Shown here: positions 41,724 through 50,024 of the stretch, in pieces
How positions within the stretch are numbered: the stretch's first letter is position 1
Layout: each line of letters begins with the position of its first letter
NCBI GenBank assembly: GCA_035542475.1
Contig: DATKLL010000003.1
Location: 1-64,000, forward strand
DNA from: DATKLL01 sp035542475
Lineage (GTDB): Bacteria > Desulfobacterota > Syntrophia > Syntrophales > UBA2185
DNA: 64,000 nt
Direction: 5' to 3'
Notes under the pieces: model-generated
Seen by the model: the letters and a program-made list of their open reading frames with translations, nothing else
What the model was told of the DNA's origin: nothing
Databases searched by the model: none
Position numbers and translations under genes: made by a program

Positions 41724-42989
41724 CTATACTCCTCTGAATATAACGCAACAGTTTGTACCTCCAAACCCGAAGGCATTTGACAGGGCGATTTCATGCCGCT
41801 GCCTCCGTGCCTCGTTGGGAACAAAGTCCAATCCGCCAAACTTGGGATCGGGGATATAATTTATTGTAGGGAGGATCACTCCCCTTTGCATCCCTTCGAT
41901 GGCCAGTGCATTTTCTATGGCGGCGGTAGCGCCGAGGGAATGGCCTATCTGTGATTTGTTGGACGATATGGGAATATGCCTTAATTCGTCTCCAAAAACG
42001 GCTCGCAGACATTCCACCTCCATACTGTCTCCCGTGGTCGTCGACGTTCCATGGGCATTTATATATCCCACATCATTCGGCTTGAGCCCCGCATCGTCGA
42101 TGGTTTCCACTATCGCCCGGATGGTCGTAGATTTATTCGGCCTCGTAAAATGATGGGCATCCGACGTCCAGCCTATACCCATGACCTCAGCCTTTGCCTT
42201 GAGTCCGTGAGCCGAGAGGGCCTCATCCGCTGCAAGAACGATCACCCCTCCTCCCTCAGACACGACAAAACCTTTCCTGTCAATGCTGAAAGGTCGCGAT
42301 GCCTGCGAAGGATCATTATAGGCACGATCGTTGTGATGTATCTTTATTGTGGCATTCATATTGGCAAAACCATGGATGATCTCCGGTATGACAGGCATCT
42401 CCACACCGCCGGCGAGGACGAAGTCACAATCCCCGTCCCGTATCATCCTTGACCCGATGGCGATGGCGTGATTCCCTGTGGCGCATGCACTCTGCGGTGA
42501 AAATATCGGACCGGTGAAGCCCAGAAGCATTCCGGCCTTGCCTGACGGCAGATTGGCGCAGAGATTGGGGAGCAGGTAAGGGCTAACTTTTAGCGGCCCT
42601 TTGTCCCTCAGATTTTCCATAGCAATGCGGAAGGAATCCGTTCCGTTTATGGCAGAGCCGATCAGACAGGCCGTTCTCGGCCCAGTATCTTTGTTTATTT
42701 GCAGCCTGGAATTTTCCAAGGCTTCTTTACAGACTGCCATGGTAAGAATAACAAAGGCTGCGTTCCAGTTGTAAACTTCCTTCTCACTCGAAAAATCGTA
42801 AGTCCGGGGATCCCAGTCAGGTATCTCTCCCACTACATTACTTAGGGATTTCACATGGCATCGGGTAACCCTGCGGAAACCGGCTTCGCCTTTAACCGCG
42901 CGCTCCCAGGTCTTGCCGAAGGTCTTTCCCAGCGGTGTTGCCACGCCGTAGCCAATGACAAAGACTTTTCTGTTCTTTGGTGCCTTCAT
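41724..42989 (-). CDS. Beta-ketoacyl-ACP synthase, FabF-like (block A, second)
   Basis: 421 residues from the ATG at 42989. An upstream in-frame ATG at 43025 lies inside the REP-like palindrome, so the downstream start is preferred; neither has a strong ribosome site. Cys169 in PQSACATGNHAIAIG, His in NAHGTSTTTGDSME and NKSQIGHSLGATAAIE complete the triad, with NAFGFGGTNCCVIF at the end. It is most like the synthase at 43406-44704, from which it is now separated by the GIY-YIG element. Confidence 0.92.
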   Translation of the reverse strand: MKAPKNRKVFVIGYGVATPLGKTFGKTWERAVKGEAGFRRVTRCHVKSLSNVVGEIPDWDPRTYDFSSEKEVYNWNAAFVILTMAVCKEALENSRLQINKDTGPRTACLIGSAINGTDSFRIAMENLRDKGPLKVSPYLLPNLCANLPSGKAGMLLGFTGPIFSPQSACATGNHAIAIGSRMIRDGDCDFVLAGGVEMPVIPEIIHGFANMNATIKIHHNDRAYNDPSQASRPFSIDRKGFVVSEGGGVIVLAADEALSAHGLKAKAEVMGIGWTSDAHHFTRPNKSTTIRAIVETIDDAGLKPNDVGYINAHGTSTTTGDSMEVECLRAVFGDELRHIPISSNKSQIGHSLGATAAIENALAIEGMQRGVILPTINYIPDPKFGGLDFVPNEARRQRHEIALSNAFGFGGTNCCVIFRGV

Positions 42990-43020
42990 ATGTTCACAGT
43001 TTGAATATTGCTCTTGAATT

Positions 43021-43373
43021 GTCATTCCCGCGGAAGCGGGAATCCAGTATTACAAACAAATAGTTTCATATAAGTCATCCCATTTGGGATATCTCTCTCT
43101 ATGAGATTTAGCTTCCACTGCCTATTCCATTTCTTTATCTGTTTCTCTCTGACAATTGCGCCCTCCGCTGTCTCATGCACTTCATACCACACCAGGCGGT
43201 GGACGTTGTATTTTTTTGAGAATCCATTAACCAGTTTATTTTTGTGTTCATATACACGTTTAATCAAGTCTGATGTTACACCTATATATAGTGTGCCGTT
43301 TCGTTTACTACAAAGAATATAAACATAAAAGTCCTTCATATATCATCTGGATTCCCGTCTACACGGGAATGAC
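43021..43373. mobile_element. 353-bp element: GIY-YIG gene between palindromic inverted repeats
   Basis: Left end GTCATTCCCGCGGAAGCGGG-AATCCAG (43021-43047) and right end CTGGATTCCCGTCTACACGG-GAATGAC (43347-43373) are inverted copies: arms identical, six-base centres different. Each end is also itself a hairpin. The GIY-YIG gene nearly fills the space between, and its last codons and stop lie inside the left repeat. No clear target duplication was found. Confidence 0.6.
43022..43339 (-). CDS. Small GIY-YIG nuclease
   Basis: 105 residues. FYVYILCSKRNGTLYIGVTS holds the GIY-YIG motif (VYIL...LYIGVT), then DLIKRVYEHKNKLVNGFSKK with the catalytic Arg, and a Glu in AEGAIVREKQIKKWNRQWK. These UPF0213-like single-domain proteins are putative DNA endonucleases. 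The C-terminal NTGFPLPRE and stop are encoded by the flanking palindromic repeat. It interrupts a run of lipid synthase genes in the same orientation and has no plausible role in them. Confidence 0.88.
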   Translation of the reverse strand: MKDFYVYILCSKRNGTLYIGVTSDLIKRVYEHKNKLVNGFSKKYNVHRLVWYEVHETAEGAIVREKQIKKWNRQWKLNLIERDIPNGMTYMKLFVCNTGFPLPRE

Positions 43374-43405
43374 ATGAGGCAATTGGCTCTCGTCAGAGTT
43401 ATTCA

Positions 43406-44704
43406 TCATCCAACCCTGCGCAGGACAATGCAGGAATTGCAGCCGCCAAATCCGAATGCATTTTTTAACACATGCTCCTGAGCCAACCTTCTCGCCCCTT
43501 CCGGCACGCAGTCGATTATGATATCCGGATCAGGTAGATAATTTATCGTGGGGAGAACAGTATCACGTATCATTCCTTCCATGGCAAGGATTATCTCAAT
43601 AGCGGAGGACGCCCCCATTGCATGGCCCGTCTGAGACTTGTTTGCCGATACCGGCGGTATATCACTGCCAAAGATATCCTTCAGTGCATCACCTTCCACC
43701 TTGTCACCGATCTTTGTCGACGTCCCGTGGGCGTTGACCGCATCAATATCTCCCGGCTGCAAGCCGGAATGAGCAATACTTTCCGCAACGCACATCTTCA
43801 CCGTTTCCAGGTTCGGAGCAACAAAATGATGCGCGTCCGACGTCATGCCCCATCCCGCCATTTCAATTCTGGGGGTTATTCCATGGACCTTCGCAAAATC
43901 CTTACTTGCCAGGATAATACAGCCGGCACCCTCAGATACGACGAAGCCCCTCCTGTTGATGGAGAAAGGACGGCTTGCCTTATCCGGAGACTCTTCCGGT
44001 TGCCCTTCCTTCGGCCGGTATGCGCCGTTCATCGTGAAAAAACCGCCCACTATGGTTTCAACAAGAGGGAAATCTACGGCGCCACAGATGACTGCGTCCG
44101 CCATACCCTGCTCTATTAACATGGCCCCGATAATCATGGAGGTGGAACCCGTGGCGCAGGCGGTAATGGTCGAGGTTATGGGTCCTGTAGCCCCGGTCAT
44201 AATGGAAATTTTTCCCCCTACCATATTGATGCAGGAGTTTGCATTGGTAAACGGATGGGGCAATTTCCCCCCGGAAACCCACATCCTGTCCGCACGAATC
44301 ACTGCATCAAGACCGCCGACAGCGGTACTGAAGGTAATAGCTACTCTGGAAGCGATATCATCCGTTATTTCAAGCCCGCTTTTTACAAGAGCCCGGTGGA
44401 CTACCAGCATGGCATGGCTGAAAACAGGTGATGTCCATAGTGCCATGTCACGGGATTTCAAGAAAGGATAGGAGCTGGTGTTAATATCATCAACCTGGCC
44501 TGCTATTCTTACGGGAAATCCTTCACGGAGAGGGAAACGCGTCAATGCACCAATACCGCTTGCGCCGCGCGATGCACGCTCCCATTGGGTTTCCGTATCG
44601 ATACCCAGGGGTGATACGGCGTCATAACCCAATATAACAGGTCTAATACTTTTCATCCTTGTCTGCTTGTTTTTAGGCGCAAGGGGAGTTCGTGAAGCTA
44701 CCAT
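43406..44704 (-). CDS. Beta-ketoacyl-ACP synthase, FabF-like (block A, first)
   Basis: 432 residues if started at the ATG at 44704, which overlaps the radical SAM stop; ATG at 44656 (MKSIRPVILGYDAVSPLG) is a good alternative. Neither has a strong ribosome site. Cys183 in STITACATGSTSMIIG, His in NAHGTSTKIGDKVE and NKSQTGHAMGASSAIE, and NAFGFGGCNSCIVL at the end. It is a paralogue of the 41724-42989 synthase. Divergent pairs of FabF-like enzymes may handle different chain lengths or intermediates. Confidence 0.92.
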   Translation of the reverse strand: MVASRTPLAPKNKQTRMKSIRPVILGYDAVSPLGIDTETQWERASRGASGIGALTRFPLREGFPVRIAGQVDDINTSSYPFLKSRDMALWTSPVFSHAMLVVHRALVKSGLEITDDIASRVAITFSTAVGGLDAVIRADRMWVSGGKLPHPFTNANSCINMVGGKISIMTGATGPITSTITACATGSTSMIIGAMLIEQGMADAVICGAVDFPLVETIVGGFFTMNGAYRPKEGQPEESPDKASRPFSINRRGFVVSEGAGCIILASKDFAKVHGITPRIEMAGWGMTSDAHHFVAPNLETVKMCVAESIAHSGLQPGDIDAVNAHGTSTKIGDKVEGDALKDIFGSDIPPVSANKSQTGHAMGASSAIEIILAMEGMIRDTVLPTINYLPDPDIIIDCVPEGARRLAQEHVLKNAFGFGGCNSCIVLRRVG

Positions 44705-45696
44705 GGTATGAACCGGTAGAGTTTGGCGAACATTTCGTATACTTCAATCCAGTTCTGGAGATCCTTCGTTGAATTCAGATGCTCTCTCTTATTGACCATA
44801 ACCCAGCTCATATGCGCAGCGCCATCCTTGCAGGTTGAACAATCCCTTGTTGCAGAGGTGCAGCACCGGTGCATGGTTTGCAGATCCGAAGCCCAGCGGA
44901 TAAAACGGATGAGCCTTTTCGGCTGAGGATTTCTGTTATCCAAAGGTTCCGTAACGGACGGGCACTCTGTCCATCCGAATGTCCTATTCATCATCCTGCC
45001 CGCGGTGATAATCTCATGATAATATTTGCAGGAAATAACGGTCCGCGGGTATTTTTCAAGCATATCGTCCATTTCGGACCGAACGTCTCTCAGCTTATCT
45101 TTTGTCCAGAAAAAACCGTCGACTCTTTCATCATTCGTCAGCAACTGTAAGTGGACCTTCAGACCTACATCGGCAATCTTGCTGATTACACGTTCTATAC
45201 GCCCGACCTGCTTTGGCGTAATAGTGTAAAGGTAATAGGTATTCGGATCTCCTGCGTAATTCTTGCCGGATACGGCGAATGTGTCTTTCCCCCTGAGCAA
45301 TTTTTCATCTTCCTCATCACCCCACAGTGAAATACCCACCATCATATCGGGAAAACGTTCTCTGGGAATCTTGATCAAACCGTTGGTCGCGCAGTATGTC
45401 GGCAGCAGTTTGTAAAAAGCCTCGATCCGGTCGAGAAAGAGTGTCGGTTCCCCGCCGATTAGTATAGCAAGATTTACGCCCCGCTCTTTTTCCTTTTGAA
45501 CAAACCGGTACCATTTTCCGACATCCGTTTCCTCGGTGGCCGCCTGATGTTCATTGGAAGAAAAGAAGAAACAGCCCTTGCAGCGCAAATTGCATTGATT
45601 GGTTACATCGTAGATGGAACTGCGAATATTCAGACTGGATATTTTTTTGTAACGCTCATGCCATGCCTTATCCAGTAAGGAGCTGACAGTTTTCAT
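44698..45696 (-). CDS. Radical SAM protein with C-terminal Cys cluster (tandem copy 2)
   Basis: 332 residues. The cluster site YDVTNQCNLRCKGCFFF has Cys35, 39 and 42, followed by LAILIGGEPTLFLDRI, YCATNGLIKIP and VGISLWGDEED. The C-terminus has HRCCTSATRDCSTCKDGAAH, a probable auxiliary cluster or SPASM-like region. It parallels the protein at 45776-46855 motif by motif, so the two are tandem paralogues. Substrate unknown; it lies just before FabF-like genes in a lipid locus. Four-base-scale overlap with the downstream synthase start. Confidence 0.85.
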   Translation of the reverse strand: MKTVSSLLDKAWHERYKKISSLNIRSSIYDVTNQCNLRCKGCFFFSSNEHQAATEETDVGKWYRFVQKEKERGVNLAILIGGEPTLFLDRIEAFYKLLPTYCATNGLIKIPRERFPDMMVGISLWGDEEDEKLLRGKDTFAVSGKNYAGDPNTYYLYTITPKQVGRIERVISKIADVGLKVHLQLLTNDERVDGFFWTKDKLRDVRSEMDDMLEKYPRTVISCKYYHEIITAGRMMNRTFGWTECPSVTEPLDNRNPQPKRLIRFIRWASDLQTMHRCCTSATRDCSTCKDGAAHMSWVMVNKREHLNSTKDLQNWIEVYEMFAKLYRFIPW

Positions 45697-45775
45697 AAAT
45701 ACCTATTCACGCACATTTCAATTGACGATCAAATTTGGGACAGAGGATATATCCCGCTTTTCATAACTACATTTT

Positions 45776-46855
45776 TCAGGGTGGCGCAATCATATCGCGA
45801 CAGAGGTTCTCGCCCTTTTCATAACCCATGACCCAGACGGCAAGATACGTATCCACATAGTCGAGCCATGATTTGAAGGTGTCCGGGTCGGTCACATGTC
45901 GATACAGGCGTGCCGTAACAACAGCGCTGCCGGCTGCGTAATGCCTGCATTCTTCACAATCCGTGTCGGGAACACAGCAGGCCACTTCTCTGTCCCAAGA
46001 GAGATCCGCCCTATACTGCCTGAAAGACCTTCCGAGACCGATGTCTGTCGAAGGATTCCTTCTCGGGTAAGAACACCCATAAAGGGCGTGCAGGCCGTAC
46101 TGGTGAGTATGTGCAACTGCGTTGTAGGGGGAAAAGAGTATATTTGCATGATAGCGGGAAAGAATATCCATCATCACTTTGCGCGTCCGGTTAAGAGAAT
46201 CCTTATCATGTCTCAACGGACCGGTGTATCCGACAGGTGACGAAAAAACATTAAAGGTGATCTTGCAATCATTTGCGGCAATGGTGTCCATCACCTCATA
46301 TACTTCATCTATATTATCCTGCGTAAAGGTATACACGAAGACCGCCCTGTGATCACCACGGTAATTGTCGATCTGTTTTGAAAGCAGATTTTTTGCCCTT
46401 CTGACACGCAGGCTCGTTTCATCATTTCCCCAGACGGAGATATGGATCTTGTAGCCGACCGATTCGGGGATGAATTTAAAACCATTCGTGGCTATGCACC
46501 CCAGCGGCATCTCCTCGTGGCAGACCTCGAGAAGCTGAGGAACCATGGACGGCTCGGCACCGGCCAGAACTACATATGTAATGCCCCTTGCCTTTTCCTT
46601 CTTCATCAGCGTTCGCCATGCCTGCGGGTCCTCATTTCCTTGAGCGAATTGCTTTTCACCTTTATAATAATAACAACCGTCGCATCGTATGTTGCAGCGG
46701 TTTGTCATATCATACGTGGATTCTCGGAGGAAAAAAAACTTCCTCACCTTTTCCCAGCGCCGACGTACTTCAGGCTCGGCCAGCAGCTCGGAAAATTTCC
46801 ATTTTCTTGTCCCTTTATCAAATTGAGGAATTGTTATGATGTCCGTGGTATTCAT
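45776..46855 (-). CDS. Radical SAM protein with C-terminal Cys cluster (tandem copy 1)
   Basis: 359 residues from the ATG at 46855; the frame is open to 46918, overlapping the ACP gene, but the extra residues look out of frame with the ACP and unsupported. YDMTNRCNIRCDGCYYY gives Cys54, 58 and 61. YVVLAGAEPSMVPQLL replaces the usual GGEP with GAEP, and CIATNGFKFIPE and IHISVWGNDET follow. The C-terminal cysteines in VACCVPDTDCEECRHYAAGS resemble an auxiliary cluster. It is paired with its paralogue downstream; the change GGEP to GAEP is notable. Confidence 0.85.
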   Translation of the reverse strand: MNTTDIITIPQFDKGTRKWKFSELLAEPEVRRRWEKVRKFFFLRESTYDMTNRCNIRCDGCYYYKGEKQFAQGNEDPQAWRTLMKKEKARGITYVVLAGAEPSMVPQLLEVCHEEMPLGCIATNGFKFIPESVGYKIHISVWGNDETSLRVRRAKNLLSKQIDNYRGDHRAVFVYTFTQDNIDEVYEVMDTIAANDCKITFNVFSSPVGYTGPLRHDKDSLNRTRKVMMDILSRYHANILFSPYNAVAHTHQYGLHALYGCSYPRRNPSTDIGLGRSFRQYRADLSWDREVACCVPDTDCEECRHYAAGSAVVTARLYRHVTDPDTFKSWLDYVDTYLAVWVMGYEKGENLCRDMIAPP

Positions 46856-46883
46856 GAATATTTCAAGAAGGGTCCCATTTGGC

Positions 46884-47150
46884 TCATGCTGCCTGCTTCT
46901 GCTCAATATATTCGGCAATCATGCGAATGTTTCTGAGTTTGGGATAATCATCCTCATCGATGGTGATGCCGTATTCGTCCTGAAGCACAAGAACCACTGT
47001 AGCCAGATCCATGCTGTCAACGCCGAGTTCATCCACCAGATCAAGATCGGGATCGAACGTTTCCGGTGTAATCTCTTCCAGCTTCAGTTCGAGGATGATA
47101 ATTTCGGCAATCCGAAATATCAGCGCCTTTTTATTCATACTCATGAGCAT
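46884..47150 (-). CDS. Acyl carrier protein (block A, second)
   Basis: 88 residues from the ATG at 47150; GGGGAGG lies 7 bases upstream, which decides among three nearby ATGs. LDLVDELGVDSMDLATVVLV has the phosphopantetheine Ser46 in DSMD. The Ala/Gln-rich end EYIEQKQAA overlaps nothing functional. It is followed by the radical SAM pair, so it may present the substrate for them. Confidence 0.9.
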   Translation of the reverse strand: MLMSMNKKALIFRIAEIIILELKLEEITPETFDPDLDLVDELGVDSMDLATVVLVLQDEYGITIDEDDYPKLRNIRMIAEYIEQKQAA

Positions 47151-47256
47151 TCACAATCCTCCCCGCGTAAATAAATCGTCACAGCCATATTTTTTCTTGA
47201 ACATAATTATATTGCACCAAAAACTGGTGACTATTGTTTCAGTCTTACTTAGCACT

Positions 47257-47631
47257 TTACTCCGACAGCAGCTCAGCCACAATGATACCGCTGCATGCCG
47301 TTTTTCCTCTCACATCGACATCAAAATGGTAGGCAAGTCTTCCATCCTGATGGGATGAGGAAGTGGATATGTGGAGCAATTCATCCGGTTTTACCGGCAG
47401 CCTGAATCTGACCCTCCTTATACTGGTTATCCTTATCTTTTTTCCTTTCTCAGATTCATGGTGCGTAATCGCATCCGTCACCATGGACAGGATGGCAATG
47501 CCGGGCAGAATCGGGTCACCGGGAAAATGACCGGAATACCATGGTGATCCGGCCTCTGCACAGGCTTCTGCAAGAATTGCGCTGTCTGTCGGTTCTTCCT
47601 TATACGATATACTGTACCATGCCTCATCCAT
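47257..47631 (-). CDS. FabZ/FabA-like hotdog protein lacking the catalytic acid
   Basis: 124 residues. WYSGHFPGDPILPGIAILSM is the FabZ helix signature with His35, but the Glu expected 14 residues later (E68 in E. coli FabZ) is Ser49. SIRRVRFRLPVKPDELLHIS resembles the remaining dehydratase strand pattern. Catalysis by the usual His-Glu pair is therefore doubtful; it may be a non-catalytic partner, a thioesterase-like hotdog, or use another acid. The 220 bases upstream (47632-47853) hold nothing recognisable. Confidence 0.75.
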   Translation of the reverse strand: MDEAWYSISYKEEPTDSAILAEACAEAGSPWYSGHFPGDPILPGIAILSMVTDAITHHESEKGKKIRITSIRRVRFRLPVKPDELLHISTSSSHQDGRLAYHFDVDVRGKTACSGIIVAELLSE

Positions 47632-47853
47632 GATTACTTACCGTATATATAAGTTATTTTATTTATCATTGATCCAATAGCATGTCAAAAAAATATTTTT
47701 AATGCTTATATGTTCATAAATATTTTGAAAATTTAGGCCAGCGGCATGGCAATATTTTATTTATCAATCGCTTACGGAATTTCTCCCTAGTCTACCCTGA
47801 ATAATCCGAAAGGGTCGAAATGGCAATAAGAATCATTTCATATAGAAGTCATG

Positions 47854-48678
47854 TTATCCTTGATTATCTCCGGTCCATATCATAACGGGTCGTCCCAGAA
47901 GTTCAGCAAGAGGCACTATCTGTAATCCCTTGCTTTTCAAACCTGAAAGTATCAAGTCAATCTCGCGCAAAAAGTATTCCTTGCCGATCGCCTTCTTTGG
48001 TTGGACATCATGAAGAAGGATTACGTCATCCGGCTTCACCTTGTTCAATATTCTATCAGACAATTTTTTAATATACCTGTTCCCGAAGTCATTGGCCCGA
48101 CAAGTGAAGGTCACGCAATAAAGCCCCTGTTGAAACAAGACTTCAGCCAGTCGCGGATTGGTGATGCCTACAGGCGGCCGGAAAGCAGCAGGTGAGATGC
48201 CAAATTGTTTCAAGAGGGCCTGCGTCGATTCGATCTCCGTATACAGCTTTTCTGAACAGCGCAGCATTAGAAAAGGATCATGCCTGTATGAATGATTGCC
48301 GATGTCATGGCCACGTGCAAGTATCTCTGCAATCAGGTCGCCGTATTTAGCGGCCTTTTCACCGGTAACGAAGAAAGTGGCCTTTGCCGCATGACGGTCC
48401 AGCAGTTGTAGAATATGTCTGGTAGTCTCCGGATCGGGCCCGTCATCGAATGTTACAGATACCATTGGTCTTCCTGTATATCCCCGGCTGTTGACAGGCA
48501 AGAAGAAACCCCTTGATGGGATAAAGGGGGCCGCCGCGCAGAGAAAAACAAAAACAGACAGGGGAATGACTGCAAAGTAGCCAGAAAAAAAGGACAGCAC
48601 TATCGCAAGTGCAATGGCGAAAAAGCCGGTTACAGCCGCCGGAGATATATATGCCGTCCCTTCTAGGTCACGCTTCAT
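47854..48678 (-). CDS. Polysaccharide deacetylase (NodB) family protein with N-terminal membrane anchor
   Basis: 274 residues from the ATG at 48678, overlapping the radical SAM stop by one base. Two hydrophobic stretches (residues 10-50) precede the NodB domain: VSVTFDDGPDPETT (metal-binding DD), IGNHSYRHDPFLML (HxxxH), FRPPVGITNPRL and VILLHDVQ. These are the conserved catalytic motifs. Family members remove N-acetyl groups from sugars. In this locus it may act on a sugar head group; the anchor would place the active site outside the cytoplasm. Confidence 0.88.
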   Translation of the reverse strand: MKRDLEGTAYISPAAVTGFFAIALAIVLSFFSGYFAVIPLSVFVFLCAAAPFIPSRGFFLPVNSRGYTGRPMVSVTFDDGPDPETTRHILQLLDRHAAKATFFVTGEKAAKYGDLIAEILARGHDIGNHSYRHDPFLMLRCSEKLYTEIESTQALLKQFGISPAAFRPPVGITNPRLAEVLFQQGLYCVTFTCRANDFGNRYIKKLSDRILNKVKPDDVILLHDVQPKKAIGKEYFLREIDLILSGLKSKGLQIVPLAELLGRPVMIWTGDNQG

Positions 48679-50024
48679 CAGATCAATCGCTCCCACAGAG
48701 GTCCCACACGACCCCGCGCATAAAGCTTCGTAATGTTTTTGAACATCAACTGTGATCCGGTACCAATAACCCAATTGGATCGGCCAGCGGCATGGTTTTT
48801 CACAAGCTCCATGACCGCTTCCCGCTGCACGGCCGGCGACCAGTAAAACCTCGGCTCAAGCGGATTCCAGTTTGATTCTATGTGCCCTTCCTCGAGGGCG
48901 AGGGTGTAAAGAGCGGTATGAGGATATATTCTGATCCCGCTGAAAACGAAGAAAGCGGTTTTTTCCAGCTTGTCGGTGTTGGCCAGAGTTTCTTTCAGCG
49001 TATCTTCATTTTCTCCGGGCCCTCCCAGCATGAGATAATGAGCCACGTGCAGACCGGCAGCAAGAGCCTCCATGTGTGAGGAAAATACATCGTCAATGTG
49101 AAAAGGTTTGCCGTATGCCTCAAGTACACGGTCTGAAAGAGCCTCCGTACCGAATTCCACATGTGTAAGCCCCGCATCGGCGAGGATGTGATAATAGTCA
49201 GGCGGAGAGGCAGTCGGTACAAAAAGGCCGCCCCAGGGAATGGAAATGCCCGCTTTTTTGAATGCTCCAGCAACCTCCAGGCTATGCTCATAACTGCCAT
49301 TTAACGTCGAATCCGTCACATAGAGGTATCTGGCGCCGGCGTCCTGTAGCATTCTGGCTGTATCGGCGACTTCTTCAGGCTTAACAAAGCGGAATCGCTT
49401 TCCTTCTATATGGGGATAAGTACAATAAACACAGCTGAAGGGGCATCCTCTTTTTGTCTGGAGATTGAGGATGCCACCCCTTTCCAGATAAAAAGTTGTA
49501 TAGGAATTATTAGGGAACACGCCGCGTGGGAATGGATGCGGCCATGGTTTCGGAAACTCAATGATACTGTCTTTAGTCACTATGCCGGAAAGACCGGAAA
49601 TATTTTCATTCCTTTCCAGTGCCCTAAGTAATAGCTGGAGACGCTCGCCCTCGCCTATGATGCCATAATCAGCTTCAAGCGAGGTCATTAATTCACCGGG
49701 CATAATGGTAAATCCACTACCTCCCAGTACGATCAGCCCACTCGATCGTTTACGGATCGTACTTATCAATTCCCGAATTTGACCTATAAAGATCTGCACA
49801 TTGGCAAAATCGACGTTATCGATGTTTCTGATAGATAAGCCGATGACATCAGGGACGAATTGAGATAGAACCCCGGTCAAGGCACTCCCGTCCCCTAGTT
49901 CATTCATATCGACTGTCTTTACCTGATGAGGAGGCGATATAGCACTCATCACATAATCGAGGCCGATCGGGTAAGACGGATGAGGCTCGGCAACTGTGTT
50001 TGTTGATACCAATAATACCTTCAC
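48678..50024 (-). CDS. B12-binding-type radical SAM protein (block A, proximal)
   Basis: 448 residues. The N-terminal B12-like domain (VDMNELGDGSALTG; PDVIGLSIRNID; LIVLGGSGFTIMPGELM) is followed by the cluster site QTKRGCPFSCVYCTYPH with Cys194, 198 and 201, then THVEFGTEALSDRVLEAYGK. The B12-ligand His motif is not clear. It is translationally coupled to the upstream flavoprotein (ATGA overlap) and to the deacetylase (TGATG), a tight module. It probably modifies an ACP- or sugar-bound intermediate; this is inference. Confidence 0.85.
   Translation of the reverse strand: MKVLLVSTNTVAEPHPSYPIGLDYVMSAISPPHQVKTVDMNELGDGSALTGVLSQFVPDVIGLSIRNIDNVDFANVQIFIGQIRELISTIRKRSSGLIVLGGSGFTIMPGELMTSLEADYGIIGEGERLQLLLRALERNENISGLSGIVTKDSIIEFPKPWPHPFPRGVFPNNSYTTFYLERGGILNLQTKRGCPFSCVYCTYPHIEGKRFRFVKPEEVADTARMLQDAGARYLYVTDSTLNGSYEHSLEVAGAFKKAGISIPWGGLFVPTASPPDYYHILADAGLTHVEFGTEALSDRVLEAYGKPFHIDDVFSSHMEALAAGLHVAHYLMLGGPGENEDTLKETLANTDKLEKTAFFVFSGIRIYPHTALYTLALEEGHIESNWNPLEPRFYWSPAVQREAVMELVKNHAAGRSNWVIGTGSQLMFKNITKLYARGRVGPLWERLI

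Noticed and set aside
43021..43373. Target-site duplication flanking the GIY-YIG element
   Set aside because: Flanking bases do not form a convincing direct repeat.
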